DNA of 64,000 nucleotides from Nocardia farcinica (GTDB lineage: Bacteria > Actinomycetota > Actinomycetes > Mycobacteriales > Mycobacteriaceae): the NCBI RefSeq assembly GCF_001182745.1, contig NZ_LN868938.1, forward strand, positions 3,410,001 to 3,474,000, in the 5' to 3' direction. A program made the position numbers and the translations under genes. The notes under the pieces were generated by a model. It saw only the letters and a list, made by a program, of their open reading frames with translations. It searched no databases and was not told where the DNA came from. Positions 7,546-18,200 of the stretch are shown here, piece by piece. How positions within the stretch are numbered: the first letter of the stretch is position 1; every line of letters starts with the position of its first letter.

Positions 7546-9114
7546 TCACGCGCCGACCGCGCCGTGCCGCTGCTGGAACCGCCGCTCGAACTCGGCGACG
7601 AACACCGACGGCGCCACCGACGACGAGGACTGCTCGAGCACACCGTCGTCGGCGATGTAGAAGACCGCCCGGCCGACGGCGAGCTCCCGCGCGGGCGCGT
7701 ACACCATCCAGCCGACGCTGATCCGTTCCGCGCGCAGGTCCTCGACCGGGTAGCCCGCCGCGTCCATGCCGCGCTCGACGATGAACCGCCGGACCTTCGC
7801 CACCGCGTCCTCCTGCGGCATCGGCTCGGGGACGGTCACCGCCACACCCGCCATCGTCAGCTGGTAGAAGGCGCTGTCGACATCGAAATCGCCGCCTTCG
7901 CCGAACACTTCCACCAGCGTGTCCCGGGTGACCACGCCCACCTCGGCGGCCGCGACCAGCGTGGCGACGGCAGCGCGCTGCGCCTCGGTCGGCTGCTCGG
8001 CCAGCAGCCCGCACACCACGTCGACCACGGTGTCGGTGGTCCAGATGCCGGGCACCGCGTCGGCGAGCGCGGTGGCGGCGGGCGACTCGCCGCGATACCA
8101 GCTGCCCGCCTCCCACCAGTAGCAGAACGTCAGCAGCCCGTTGCCCGCGCGCGGATTGAGCACCGGGTTGGCCACCCATTCCGGCGCGCCCGAATACACC
8201 CGCGGCAGGTCGGCGCCGCCGTTGTAGGCGGCGTCGAGCTCGGGCGCGTTCCACACGCCGCCGGACAGCACGGCCCGGCCACCCGGCACCATGTACAGCG
8301 TCGCGCCGCTGCGCCGCGCGCCCTCGAAGAAGCCGAGCGCGGGCAGGATTCGCGGCCCCCACTGCGAGCCCGCCGCCACGAACGCCGCCGCCATCACCGC
8401 CCATCGGCCCCACATCACCGGCAATGCCGGAAAATCGGTGTCGCTGCGCACCGGCCGCACCTGCGCGGCGCGGTCGGCGCGGGCCTGCGCGGCCGCCACG
8501 TGCGCCGGACGCGACTGCCGGCCGCCGTGCCGGACGTAGGCGGCCAGCCAGACCGGCAGCGATGCGCGCGGATAGGTCTGTAGATCGGCGGCGTAGACCT
8601 CCGGCGGGAACAGCTGGTCGTCGGGGAACGGCTCGTCGCCGTAGTCGAAATCGACCTCGATCGCGCCGTCGTTGTGCAATGTCAGCAGCAGCCGCCACCA
8701 CGGGCCGTCCCCGAGTTCGGCCGACAGCCTGCGGTGGTCGCGCACCAGTGCCAGCACGTCGGGCGCCGGCTGCACCCGCACCGCGCGGCGCTGCTCGTCG
8801 GAGAAGAAGACCTGCACCATCTCGGTGGTGGTGGTGAGGGTGAACACCGCGTCCAGCCGGGCCCAGCCCTGCGGTCCCTGCGCGGCCAGGCCGCGGGCGA
8901 TGCGGTGGCACAACTGCTTCGCCCGCTCGGCCAGCTCGGCGGGGTCCTCGGCGAGGGTGAACCCGATGTCGGGGTCGTCGTCTTCGGCGTCGCCGTCCTG
9001 GGCTTCGGCGTGGGCGGCGGTGGCCGTCTCGACCGCATCGGGGCGCGGGCCGTCCGGCTCCGGAGCGGCCGCGGCGGGCTCCTCGTCGGGGGTCCGGTCG
9101 TCTGGGGTGGTCAC
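7546..9114 (-). CDS. Two-domain immunity-like protein downstream of the giant toxin
   Basis: A 522-residue protein starting at the GTG at 9114, 6 nt after GAGGAGAGGG. A longer frame to 9213 has no better site. After an acidic leader (1-60), residues about 70-230 contain DFDYGDEPFPDDQLFPPEVY, AADLQTYPR and WLAAYV, like YezG/DUF600-type immunity proteins. The middle (about 240-410) is unrecognised, with a hydrophobic MWGRWAVMAAAFVAAG. The last 90 residues have VGWMVYAPARELAVGRAVFY then IADDGVLEQSSSSVAP, like Imm35/YrhB-type immunity domains. It lies 132 nt downstream of the giant toxin gene, where an immunity gene is expected. The family names are inferences from motif shape; the CpnT-IFT (TNT immunity factor) pair is the closest known precedent for the order. 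Confidence 0.55.
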   Translation of the reverse strand: MTTPDDRTPDEEPAAAAPEPDGPRPDAVETATAAHAEAQDGDAEDDDPDIGFTLAEDPAELAERAKQLCHRIARGLAAQGPQGWARLDAVFTLTTTTEMVQVFFSDEQRRAVRVQPAPDVLALVRDHRRLSAELGDGPWWRLLLTLHNDGAIEVDFDYGDEPFPDDQLFPPEVYAADLQTYPRASLPVWLAAYVRHGGRQSRPAHVAAAQARADRAAQVRPVRSDTDFPALPVMWGRWAVMAAAFVAAGSQWGPRILPALGFFEGARRSGATLYMVPGGRAVLSGGVWNAPELDAAYNGGADLPRVYSGAPEWVANPVLNPRAGNGLLTFCYWWEAGSWYRGESPAATALADAVPGIWTTDTVVDVVCGLLAEQPTEAQRAAVATLVAAAEVGVVTRDTLVEVFGEGGDFDVDSAFYQLTMAGVAVTVPEPMPQEDAVAKVRRFIVERGMDAAGYPVEDLRAERISVGWMVYAPARELAVGRAVFYIADDGVLEQSSSSVAPSVFVAEFERRFQQRHGAVGA

Positions 9115-9246
9115 GTCGCAGCCCTCTCCTCGTCCTCGTGCCTGCACCGCCGCTGCGAGCGGAAGGCCTTGTGCCGCTGGTTCATCGCCGTCGCCGACGC
9201 CCAATCCTGGCACAGCGGCGGTGATCGGCTCGGCCGGTCGCCGCCA

Positions 9247-12200
9247 TCAGGCGAACATCCGCGCGCGCCGGTCCGGATCGGTCCAGACCTCGCGGATGAA
9301 CCGGCCGATGTCGAGTTCGGCGGGCACCGTCCGGTAGGTCAGCGTGCACAGCACCGTCTCCCCCGCGCTGATGGTGAACGTGGTCTGCCGCTGGGCGCCC
9401 GCGACCCAGTTCACCGTCACCGGGCCGTCCAGATCGATGCTCTGCTGCCCGACCCGCGCCCGCAACCGGGAGTCGTGGCGGTACAGCACCACCGGCACGC
9501 CGGCGAGCTCGCCGTACACACCGGACTCCACACCCGTGCGCAGCGACGTGGCCTGGAGTGCGCCGGTCTCCGGGTCGAACTCGGCCGAGACGCCGAAACC
9601 CGAATGCGGGCGGACCAACAGCGTGGTGGGTTCGGCGGCATCGGGGGGACGGTAGCCGTCGGCGCCACGACGCCGAGCAGCGCCCGCGGGGTGCGCGCTC
9701 GCCCCCGGCATGCCCGGGACACCGGGCGGCATCATCGGCGCCGCCGTCGCGGGGTGGCTCTGGTCCTGGACCGGTGGGGGCGTCGGCGTACCGTGCGGCC
9801 ATCCGCCGGAGCCGTTCGCCGGCCACCGGTCCGGCCGGTCGCCGCCCTGGGTGGGGGCGCCGGTGCCGGGGGTGGCGCCGGACGTCGGACCGTTCGGTCC
9901 CGCGCCCGGCGGCAGCCAGGAATCCGGTGGGTTCCACCGGCCGGGAGTGTTCGGCGTGTGCGGTGTACCGGGCGGGGCGTCGTTCGGCTGCGGTGCGTGC
10001 GGCGGCTGCCAACCGTTCGCGGGCGGTTGCCGGCCCGGACCGGGCACGTCGCCCGGTCCCGCCGGGCCGGGATGCGACGGCCGGTCACCGGGCGGGATCG
10101 CACCGGGGAACCAACCATCGGGAGGAACCTCGCCGGGGAACCATCCACCGGGCGGCACGTCACCCGGCGACCACGCACCAGACGGCACCTCACCCGGCGA
10201 CCACCCACCAGACGGCACCTCACCCGGCGACCACCCACCAGACGGGCAGGTGTCGGGTGGGAGCTGCTGGTTCGGCGGTCGGGTGCCGTCGGGTGGGCAG
10301 GTCGGGTCCGGCTCGGCGGGGGCCGGCGGGCACGACGGGTCGGGTGTCGGCGCGGCAGGGGGCACCGGCGTGGAATGCGCGGGTGGACTGTCCGCGCCGG
10401 GCAGCGGCGGGCAGTCCGCAGCGGGCGGCGGGCAGTCCGCAGCGGGCGGCGGGCAGTCCGCAGCGGGCGGCAGCGGGCAGTCCGTGGCGGGCGGGGTCGG
10501 CGGGCAATCGGAACCCGGCGGGTCGTGCGGCGGATCGCCCGGACCGGGCTCGGTGGGCGGGTCGGGCAACGGCCACGGGCCGGGGTCCCGCGGCGGGATG
10601 ATCCCGGTCGGCGGCAACTCGATGTCGTGGTCCTTGGGCGGGTGCGGGATGTGCGACCGCATGGACGACCCCGGCAGCCGCGGTGGACGGGACGCCGCGG
10701 GGCCCTCCCCGGCGCCCGGTTCATGCGGCCCCCCATCGGCGCCTCGAGCACGGCCGCCCTGGTCGGCGTCACCCTCCGAGCGGGTTTGACCGTCCATCCG
10801 TGCGTCACCGTCCGGGCGGGCATCCCCCTCCGGCGGTGCGTTCCCCTCCGTCCGCGCGTCACTGTCCGTCCGCGCGTCACCGTCCGTCCCTGCGTCACCG
10901 TCCGGGCGGGCATCCCCCTCCGGCGGTGCGTCACCCTCCGTCCGCGCGTCACCCTCCGTCCGCGCGTCACCGTCCTGGCGGGCATCCCCCTCCGGCGGTG
11001 CGTTCCCCTCCGGCGGTGCGTCACCCTCCGTCCACGCGTCACCCTCCGTCCACGCGTCACCGTCCGGACTGGCGTCACTGTCCGCCGTCCCTGCGTCACC
11101 ATCCGGACTGGCGTCACCGTCCGTCCCGGCCTCACCGTCGGTCCGGGCAGCACCGTCCGAGGGGGCACGGTCCGAGCGGCGATCGCCGTCGGTCCGCATG
11201 TCGCCCTCCGACCGGACAGCACCCTCCTCAGCGTCCGGCCCCGGCGACCGCCGACCAGCAGCACCGTCCGGATCATCACCGTCGTGCCGCACGCCGGGCT
11301 CGGACTCGGACTCGGACTCGGACTCGAGGGTGGACCCGGTCCGCGGTGCCGCCGAGCCCTCCGTCGCCGATGCGTCGCCCGGCTGCCCGTCGTCCGGCAC
11401 CTGAGGTCCCTCGGCGGAATCCGGCACCTCGCCGGGCCCGCGGCCACCGACCGGCCCGGCGCCTTCGACCCGGTCCCGCGCCTGCCGGTGCCCCTGGTCG
11501 GCGGACAGCTGCCCGCTGCCGGTCGTCGACTCGGGGGACGGCGTCTCCGCCGGCCGGTGCGGCGCATCGGCTTCGGTGGTCGGGTCGCTGTGTTGGGAAT
11601 CAGCGGGGGGCCCGGGCGACCTCGATTGAGTCGTGGACTCGTCGGCGTCGGTGTCGGCGGAATCGCGTGGCGCGGGCGGCTCCGGCGGCCACACCCGGCG
11701 GTCGCCCGGATGTGGTGGGGCGCCGTCGGTCGCGGGATCGCCGGGCCGGGCGGGCTCGCCGGGTGGGAGCTGGGCGGAGCGCCCGCCGGTCGGCCCGGTT
11801 TCGGGTCCGTCGGGGGCGGGCAGGGCGGTGCCGCGTTCGCTCGGCGGAGTCCAGCCCGGGTCGACGGGCAGGGGGGCGGGGGCGTAGGGGATGCCTGCTC
11901 GCCAGTCGGTGAGCGGGGGGCGGTCGGCGTCCCAGTGGTGGCCGAGGCCGACGGCGTGGGTGTTGGCTTCGCGCCAGCCCGCGGTGGGATGGCGGCGCAG
12001 GAAGTCCGATTCGGCGAGGGCGTCGTGCAGGAGCACGAAATCCTGCGGCAGCGGCCTGCCCGCGCTGAGGCGGTGCCACGCCTCGGCCACGTCGGCCAGG
12101 CGGTCCATCGGGCGGCGCACGTAGCCGCCGCCGGGGTCGGTGTGGTCGCGCACCCGATGCTCGTCGCGCATCAGGTGGTCCTTGATCTGCTGGATCTGCT

Positions 12201-15200
12201 CGCGGGTGAACACCGGCACGTCGTCGCGCATGTGCTCGGCGAGCAGGCGGGCGATCGCGTCCTCGGGGGTCTCGCCGGGGCGCAGCTCGGCCGCGAAACT
12301 CGCGGGCTGGTCCGGGGCGAGCAGGAGCTCCCTGATGTCCTCGACCGTGGACCGCACGGCCGGTGGGTCGGCGGCGGCGAAGCGGTCGGCCAGGTCGGCG
12401 GCGACTCGATCGATGTCGGCGGCCACCATGGCCAGTTGCGCGTCGATGTCACCGGCCGGGTCGATACCGCGGTGGCGATCGACCAGTTCGGCGCGCACGG
12501 CGTCGACCACCTCGCGGGCCAGCTCCCGCTGCCGATCCCGCCGATGCGCGTCCAGGCCCTCGACGATGGCGTCGACGTCGGAGTCGTCGGCGAGGAACCG
12601 CTCGTACTCGGCGTCGGCCCAGTCCTGCACGCGCTGCCAGTCGGCGACCTCGCGGTCCCACTCCGCGCGCAGTCCGTCCGGAATGTCCACCCGCTCCGCG
12701 GGCGGGGCGTGGTCGGCGACGTCCCAGGCCCGGAACATCGGCTGCACGTTGCGTTCCGGCGGCGCGAACCACTGGTAGTCGCGGAACACGGTTCCGAAGG
12801 GTGGGATGTGCCGCAACCACGGCCTGGCCTGCACCCAGCGGCCGATCTCCGGATGCCGCTGGATCCACGCCTGCACCGCGGGGTGTTTGGGCACCTGCGC
12901 GGCCATCAGGATCAGGCGCACCACGTTGTAGGAGTCGGCGCCCCAGTGCTGGCCGAACACCGTCGCGCCGTCGGGCACGCCCGCGGTGCTGTACTGCGAG
13001 GGCGCCATCGGGGCGTTGACGGGCAGCGTGCTCTCCGGGATCTGGCCGGGCGGCACGTCGTCGGTGGGCAGCGTGATGTCGTTGACCACGTCTTCCATCG
13101 CCCAGCCGCTGACGCCGTCGGGCGGGTCCTTGGGCGTGAACTTCTTCGGCAGCGTGCCGCTGTCGCGTCCGGTCGTCCAGTCCGGCCGGGTGGGATCCAC
13201 CGGATGCCAGGTGCCCTCGGCGTCGCGCCACCGGGTCATGTCCAGGCGACGGCCGCCGACACCGCCCGCGGACAACCGCTCCACCTGCGGCGGTGGCATC
13301 GTCTCCGACCGCACCTCGCCCTGGCGGTCGGCGAGCACCCGCCGGTATTCGACGGTCGTCTCGGGGCGCACGACGGCCTGCGCCACCGGCGCGGCGGTGC
13401 GCAGCGCGGCCTCGAAGGCCCGATCGTGTTCGGCCCGTGGGGATTCCGGGTCGGGACGCGGGCCGAACACGACGATGCGCGGCCGCTCGCCCTCGACGAT
13501 GCCGACCCGGTCGGTGACCATCCGTCCGCCCTCGGCCTCGATCTGCGTGCGCCACGCACCCGCCAGTCCGGCCATCTCGTCCTGCAACCGGCCGATCCGG
13601 TTGTGCGCCCGTGCCACCTCGGGTGCGGCGTCGGCGAGCGCGGCGATCGCACGCAACCGCGCGGGCAGTTCGTTCACCGGCAGGGCGCCGGAACGCAGGT
13701 CGGCGGCCACCCGCCCGCGCAGGTCGGCGAGCGTGCGGTCGAGATCGCGGCTCAGCGCGGGCTCGTCGGGCGCACCGGTGTCGTCGACGACTCCCAGGCG
13801 CAGCGCCAGATCGTCGCGCATGGCGCGGCGCGGTTTGATGCGGCGTAGTTCGGCGGCACGCTCGCGCGCCAGCGTGTCGAGGCGGTCGGCGACCTCGGCG
13901 GTGGGCGGGCGGTATTGCGCGATGCCGGCGTTCTCCAGGTCGGCCAGTCGCTGTTCCACCTGCCTGACCTGTTCGGCGAGATCGTCGAAGCGGCCGGTGG
14001 TCTCGATCAGTTTCTCCAGCGCGCGACGGCGTTCGCGCACGTCGTCCGGGTTGGCGAGCCTGCGCTCCTGGTGACCGACCTCGTCGGGCCCGGCGGGGAT
14101 GTCGATCAGATCGGTGCGCGCCTCGGCGTAGCGGGCGCGGATGGCGTCGTCGCGGCTGTCCGAGTCGCGCGTGGTCCACGGCGGGTCGTCGGTGCCGAGC
14201 AGGTGTTCGGCGCGCTCGTCGGCCTTGGCGCGGACGAACTCGCGCTCCCGCACCAGCTCCTTGTGCTCGGCGAGCAACCGGTCGTAGTCGTCGAGCAGGC
14301 CGATGCGGGCGGCCAGCAGGGCGGCATCGGCGTGGGCCTCGAGGAAGCCCGGCACCAGATCGACCAGCTCCGCCAGTGCGGCGACCTGGTCCGGCTCGGA
14401 TAAGTTCCAGGTGGACAGTTCCCGCACGGTGGCCGCGATGTGGTCCGGGTCGAGTGCTTCCGGCTCGCGGATCGGCAACCGCTCCCCCAGCTCCCGGATC
14501 CGGGCCGCCAGCTCGTCGCGGCGGGCGAGGGCTTCCGCGTGCGCCCGGCGGGCCTCGGCCTGGGCGGAGTCGCGCGCGCCGGGATCGTCGGCGCTGTCAC
14601 GTGCTGGATCGTCCCCGGGGTTCGCGGGTTCCCCGGCTCCGACGCGGGTGTGGTCGCGTTGTGGCGCGTCCGATTCCGGTGCGGTGGCGGGTGGTTCGCC
14701 GACCGTGTCGCGATCCGCCGTCTGATCACCGCGATCGGCTGCGGACGCGGGCGGGTCGACGAGGTGAGCGCCGATGGCGCCGTTCTCGTCGATGGTGAGG
14801 CGCAGTTCGCGGATCTCGACGCCGGGCAGCCGGAGCAATTCGGCCAGCGCCGGGTCGGCGGCCAAGGCATCGGCGAGCGCGGCGCCGGTGTCCGCACCAC
14901 CCCATCCGGCGACGAGATACCGCGGCGGTTCACCGCCGAGCACACCCACGCGCGAGCCGACCAGGTGCGCGCCCGCTGCCCGTAGCGCGTGCTGGGCGTT
15001 GGCCGACAGCAGGGCGCCCGCGAGCCGCTCGATCCGCTCGGTCGTCGCCTCGACGGCCCGATCGTCGCCCGCGGTCCGGGCGGCGTCCCGTTCCCGGACG
15101 GCCGCTTCGATGTCGGCGGCGAGCCGGTTCGGCACCGCGTCGCGCCGCTGCGATTGCGTGTCGGCCGCGGGGGGTGCAGTCGGGTCGGCGGCCGGTCGCG

Positions 15201-18200
15201 TCGGCGCGGCCGGCCGGGGCTCCGGCGCGGGATCGACCGGTGTGGTCTCGGACGTGCCGACACGATCCGTGGACTCCGACGAGGCATCGGCACCCCTGGC
15301 GTCCGGCTGCGCGACCCGGGACGCCGAGTCCGTGGACTCCGCGGCGGTCGCGGACTCCCGCGCGCGGTGCGCATCGCCCTCGTCCCCGGGGTCTCCCGGG
15401 TCACCGGCGGCCGGCGGGGCGGCCGGGGGCTGCGACGGCGGCCCCGCGGGCGGCGCGGCGGCCGGTGGGTCGTCGCCCTCGTCCTCGTCGGTGGACGGTT
15501 CCTCGGTGCGGATGGTCCCGTCCGGCCGCGCTGGGCTGGTCTCGCCGTATTCACCGGTGACCTCGGGCGACGGGGCGGCCCGATCGTCGGTGGTCCCGTC
15601 CGGCCGCGCTGGCTGCGGGCCGGACTCGCCATCGTCGGCTATGCCCTCCGGTGACAAGGCGGCCCGGTCGTCGGCACGGATGGTCCCGTCCGGCCGTGCT
15701 GGCCGTGGGCCGGACTCGCCGCCGTCGCCGGTGATCTCGGGCGACAGTGCGGCCGGGTCGTCGGCAGGGGTGGTCGCCGCCTCCGATGGTCGGTGCGGAG
15801 CCGTGTCGGCTGGGCGGGTGAGGTCCGCGCCGGGTCCCGGTGACGCGGCATTGCCCGGTGTGCTGGGCGGGATTGGGGGTGGGGCTTGTGGGCCGACCGG
15901 TGCGGGTGCGTAGGGGATGTTCGCGCGCCAGTCGGTGAGCGGTGGGCGGTCGGCGTTCCAGTCGTAGCCGAGGCTGATCGCGTGCTGGTTGGCGTCGCGC
16001 CAAGTGGCGATCGGGTTGTCGCGCAGGAAGTCCGACTCGGCGCGGGCGTCGCGCAGCAACAGCAGGTCCTGGGGTAGGTGGTCGCCGTTCATGAGGCGGT
16101 GCCAGGCTTCGGCTACGTCGGCGACGGCGTCGAGGCGGCGGCGCACGAGGGTGCCGTCCTCGGGGTCGCGGATCAGATGCTCGTCGTGCATCAGATGGTT
16201 CTTGATCCGCTGGAGTTCCTCCCAGGTGAACTCCGGTTCGTCGGCGCCCAGCTGCTGAGCGACGAGTTCGACCAGTTCGTCGGGGCGCAGCGCGTCGGCC
16301 GGCCTGCCGACCACCGCCAACAGGTCGGTGACCAGCCGTTCCGCGTCGCCGGGTTGTTCGTCGGGCAACGTCCCGGTGAGTTCGGCGATGACCGCCTCGA
16401 CATCGGGGTCGTCCTGAGCCGCCAGTTCGCGCAGGCGCTGGATCAGATCCTGTGCCCGGGCGGCGCGGTCGGCCCGGGCGGCCTCGGTGAGGTTGTCGAA
16501 GATGGCCGCGAGATCGTCGGCACCCATGTCGCGGAAGATCCGGTACTGCTCGTCGGCCCAGGCCTGCACCCGCGCCCATTGCTCGCGTGCCGCTTGCTGC
16601 CGGGCGCGGTACTCGGGGCCGAGGTTGCCGTCGTCGGGGATACGGTCGGCGGCATTCCACTCCCGCACCATCGGCTGCACGTCCGGCCGCGGCCCGCGGA
16701 ACCACGGATGCCCCTTGAACCCCGGCCGAATCCGGCCCGGATTCGCGCTGTCGCTGTACCAGGTGAAGCCCGACAACTTCGCGGACTCCAAGATGATCCG
16801 CATCGTGTGATAGAAGACGTCGGCGAACGGCAGCGAGTAGCTCGGCACGTCGCCGGGCGGCATGCCACCCGGGATCGTCGGCAGGAACGATTCGTTGATC
16901 GCGCCGGGCGGCGCGTTCGACGGGTCGACGAACGGGTCGACCACGGCGGCCTGGAACGGATTCACCGCCCACCCGCTCACCCCCTCGGGCAGGTCGCGCG
17001 GCTCGAACTTCTTCGGCACCCCGCTCTCGTCCCGGCCGGTGTCCCAGTCCGGCCGCGCGGTGTTCACCTCGTGCCATTCGCCGGCGCCGTCGCGCCAGCG
17101 GGTCAGGTGAATACCCGGTCCTCCGTTACGCGGTGGCGCGTCGACGAATTCACGGCGCGGGGACGGCAGATCCACCGGCTGCCAGGTGCCGTCCCGGTCG
17201 GCGACGATCTGCCGGTACTCGATCGTGGTCTCCGGCCGCACCATCGCCTGCGCCACCGCGGCACTGTGCCGCAGCGCGTCCGCCAGCGCCGCATCGTGAT
17301 CGGCGAACGGGGCATCCCATCGGCCGCGCGGACCCACCACCACGATCCGCGGATTCGGTCCGTCCACCAACCCCACCCGGTCGGTGATGCCGCGCGCACC
17401 GGCGGTATCGAAGATCTCGCGATCGGCTCCCGCCAATTCCGCCATCCGGTCCTGCAACCGGCCGATCTCGTTCTCCCGGCGATTCACCTGATCGGCGGCT
17501 TCGGCCAGCAATTCCAGGTTGCGGGCGCGCAGTTCGAGTTCGTCGGCACGGACCTGGCGACCGGCCACTTCGTCGAGCGTGGCCGTCAGATCCTCCGGAC
17601 CCAACCGGTCCGGATCGACCCGCAGCCGGGCTGCGATGTCGTCACGCATCACCCGCCAGGGCTTGAGCGCCAGCACTTGCCCGGCCCGCTCCCGGCCGAG
17701 TTGTTCCAGCTGGGCAGCGACCTCGGCGGTGCGCGAGCGATCCGGCAGACCACGTGCCGCTTCGAGCGCGGCGATCCGGCGGTCGACCTCGGCCAGCGCG
17801 TCGGAGGCGGCGATGAACCGTTCCGCCGCGTCCTGGAGACGGAAGATCCGCTCGCGCCGTCGCGACAGCTCCGCCGAACCAACCAGCTCCGGTATCCGCC
17901 CCGGCAACTCCTCACCGGTCCCCGCGGTTTCCCGAGTACCGACCACCTCACCGAGCAAACGCTGCAACGTCGGCTCCAGCCGGTCCGGACCCAGCTCCCG
18001 ATCAGGATCGACCAGACCCAACCGATCCGCCCGATCGTCCCGCTTCGCCCGCCAGAACTCACGCTCGGAGGTCAGTCGGGCCTGTTCCCGCAGCAGGGCT
18101 TCGTGGTCCGCGTCCGGGGTGGCGGCCGTCCGCAGGTAGTCCAGCATCTCGTCGAGACGGGCGACCTCGGCTTCGGCCTCGGCCAGATCGCGCACCCGCC

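Noticed and set aside
10790..11215. Regularly spaced short repeats resembling a CRISPR array
   Set aside because: The 18-bp period is exactly six codons, there are no unique spacers, and the repeats translate to GDARTE-type peptides in the long frame.
8674..13848. A 1,724-codon open frame on the plus strand opposite the giant gene
   Set aside because: It is the antisense read of the giant gene. Composition is Arg/Gly/Pro/His-rich without domains, and it crosses the boundary between two real minus-strand genes. High GC removes stop codons from this frame.
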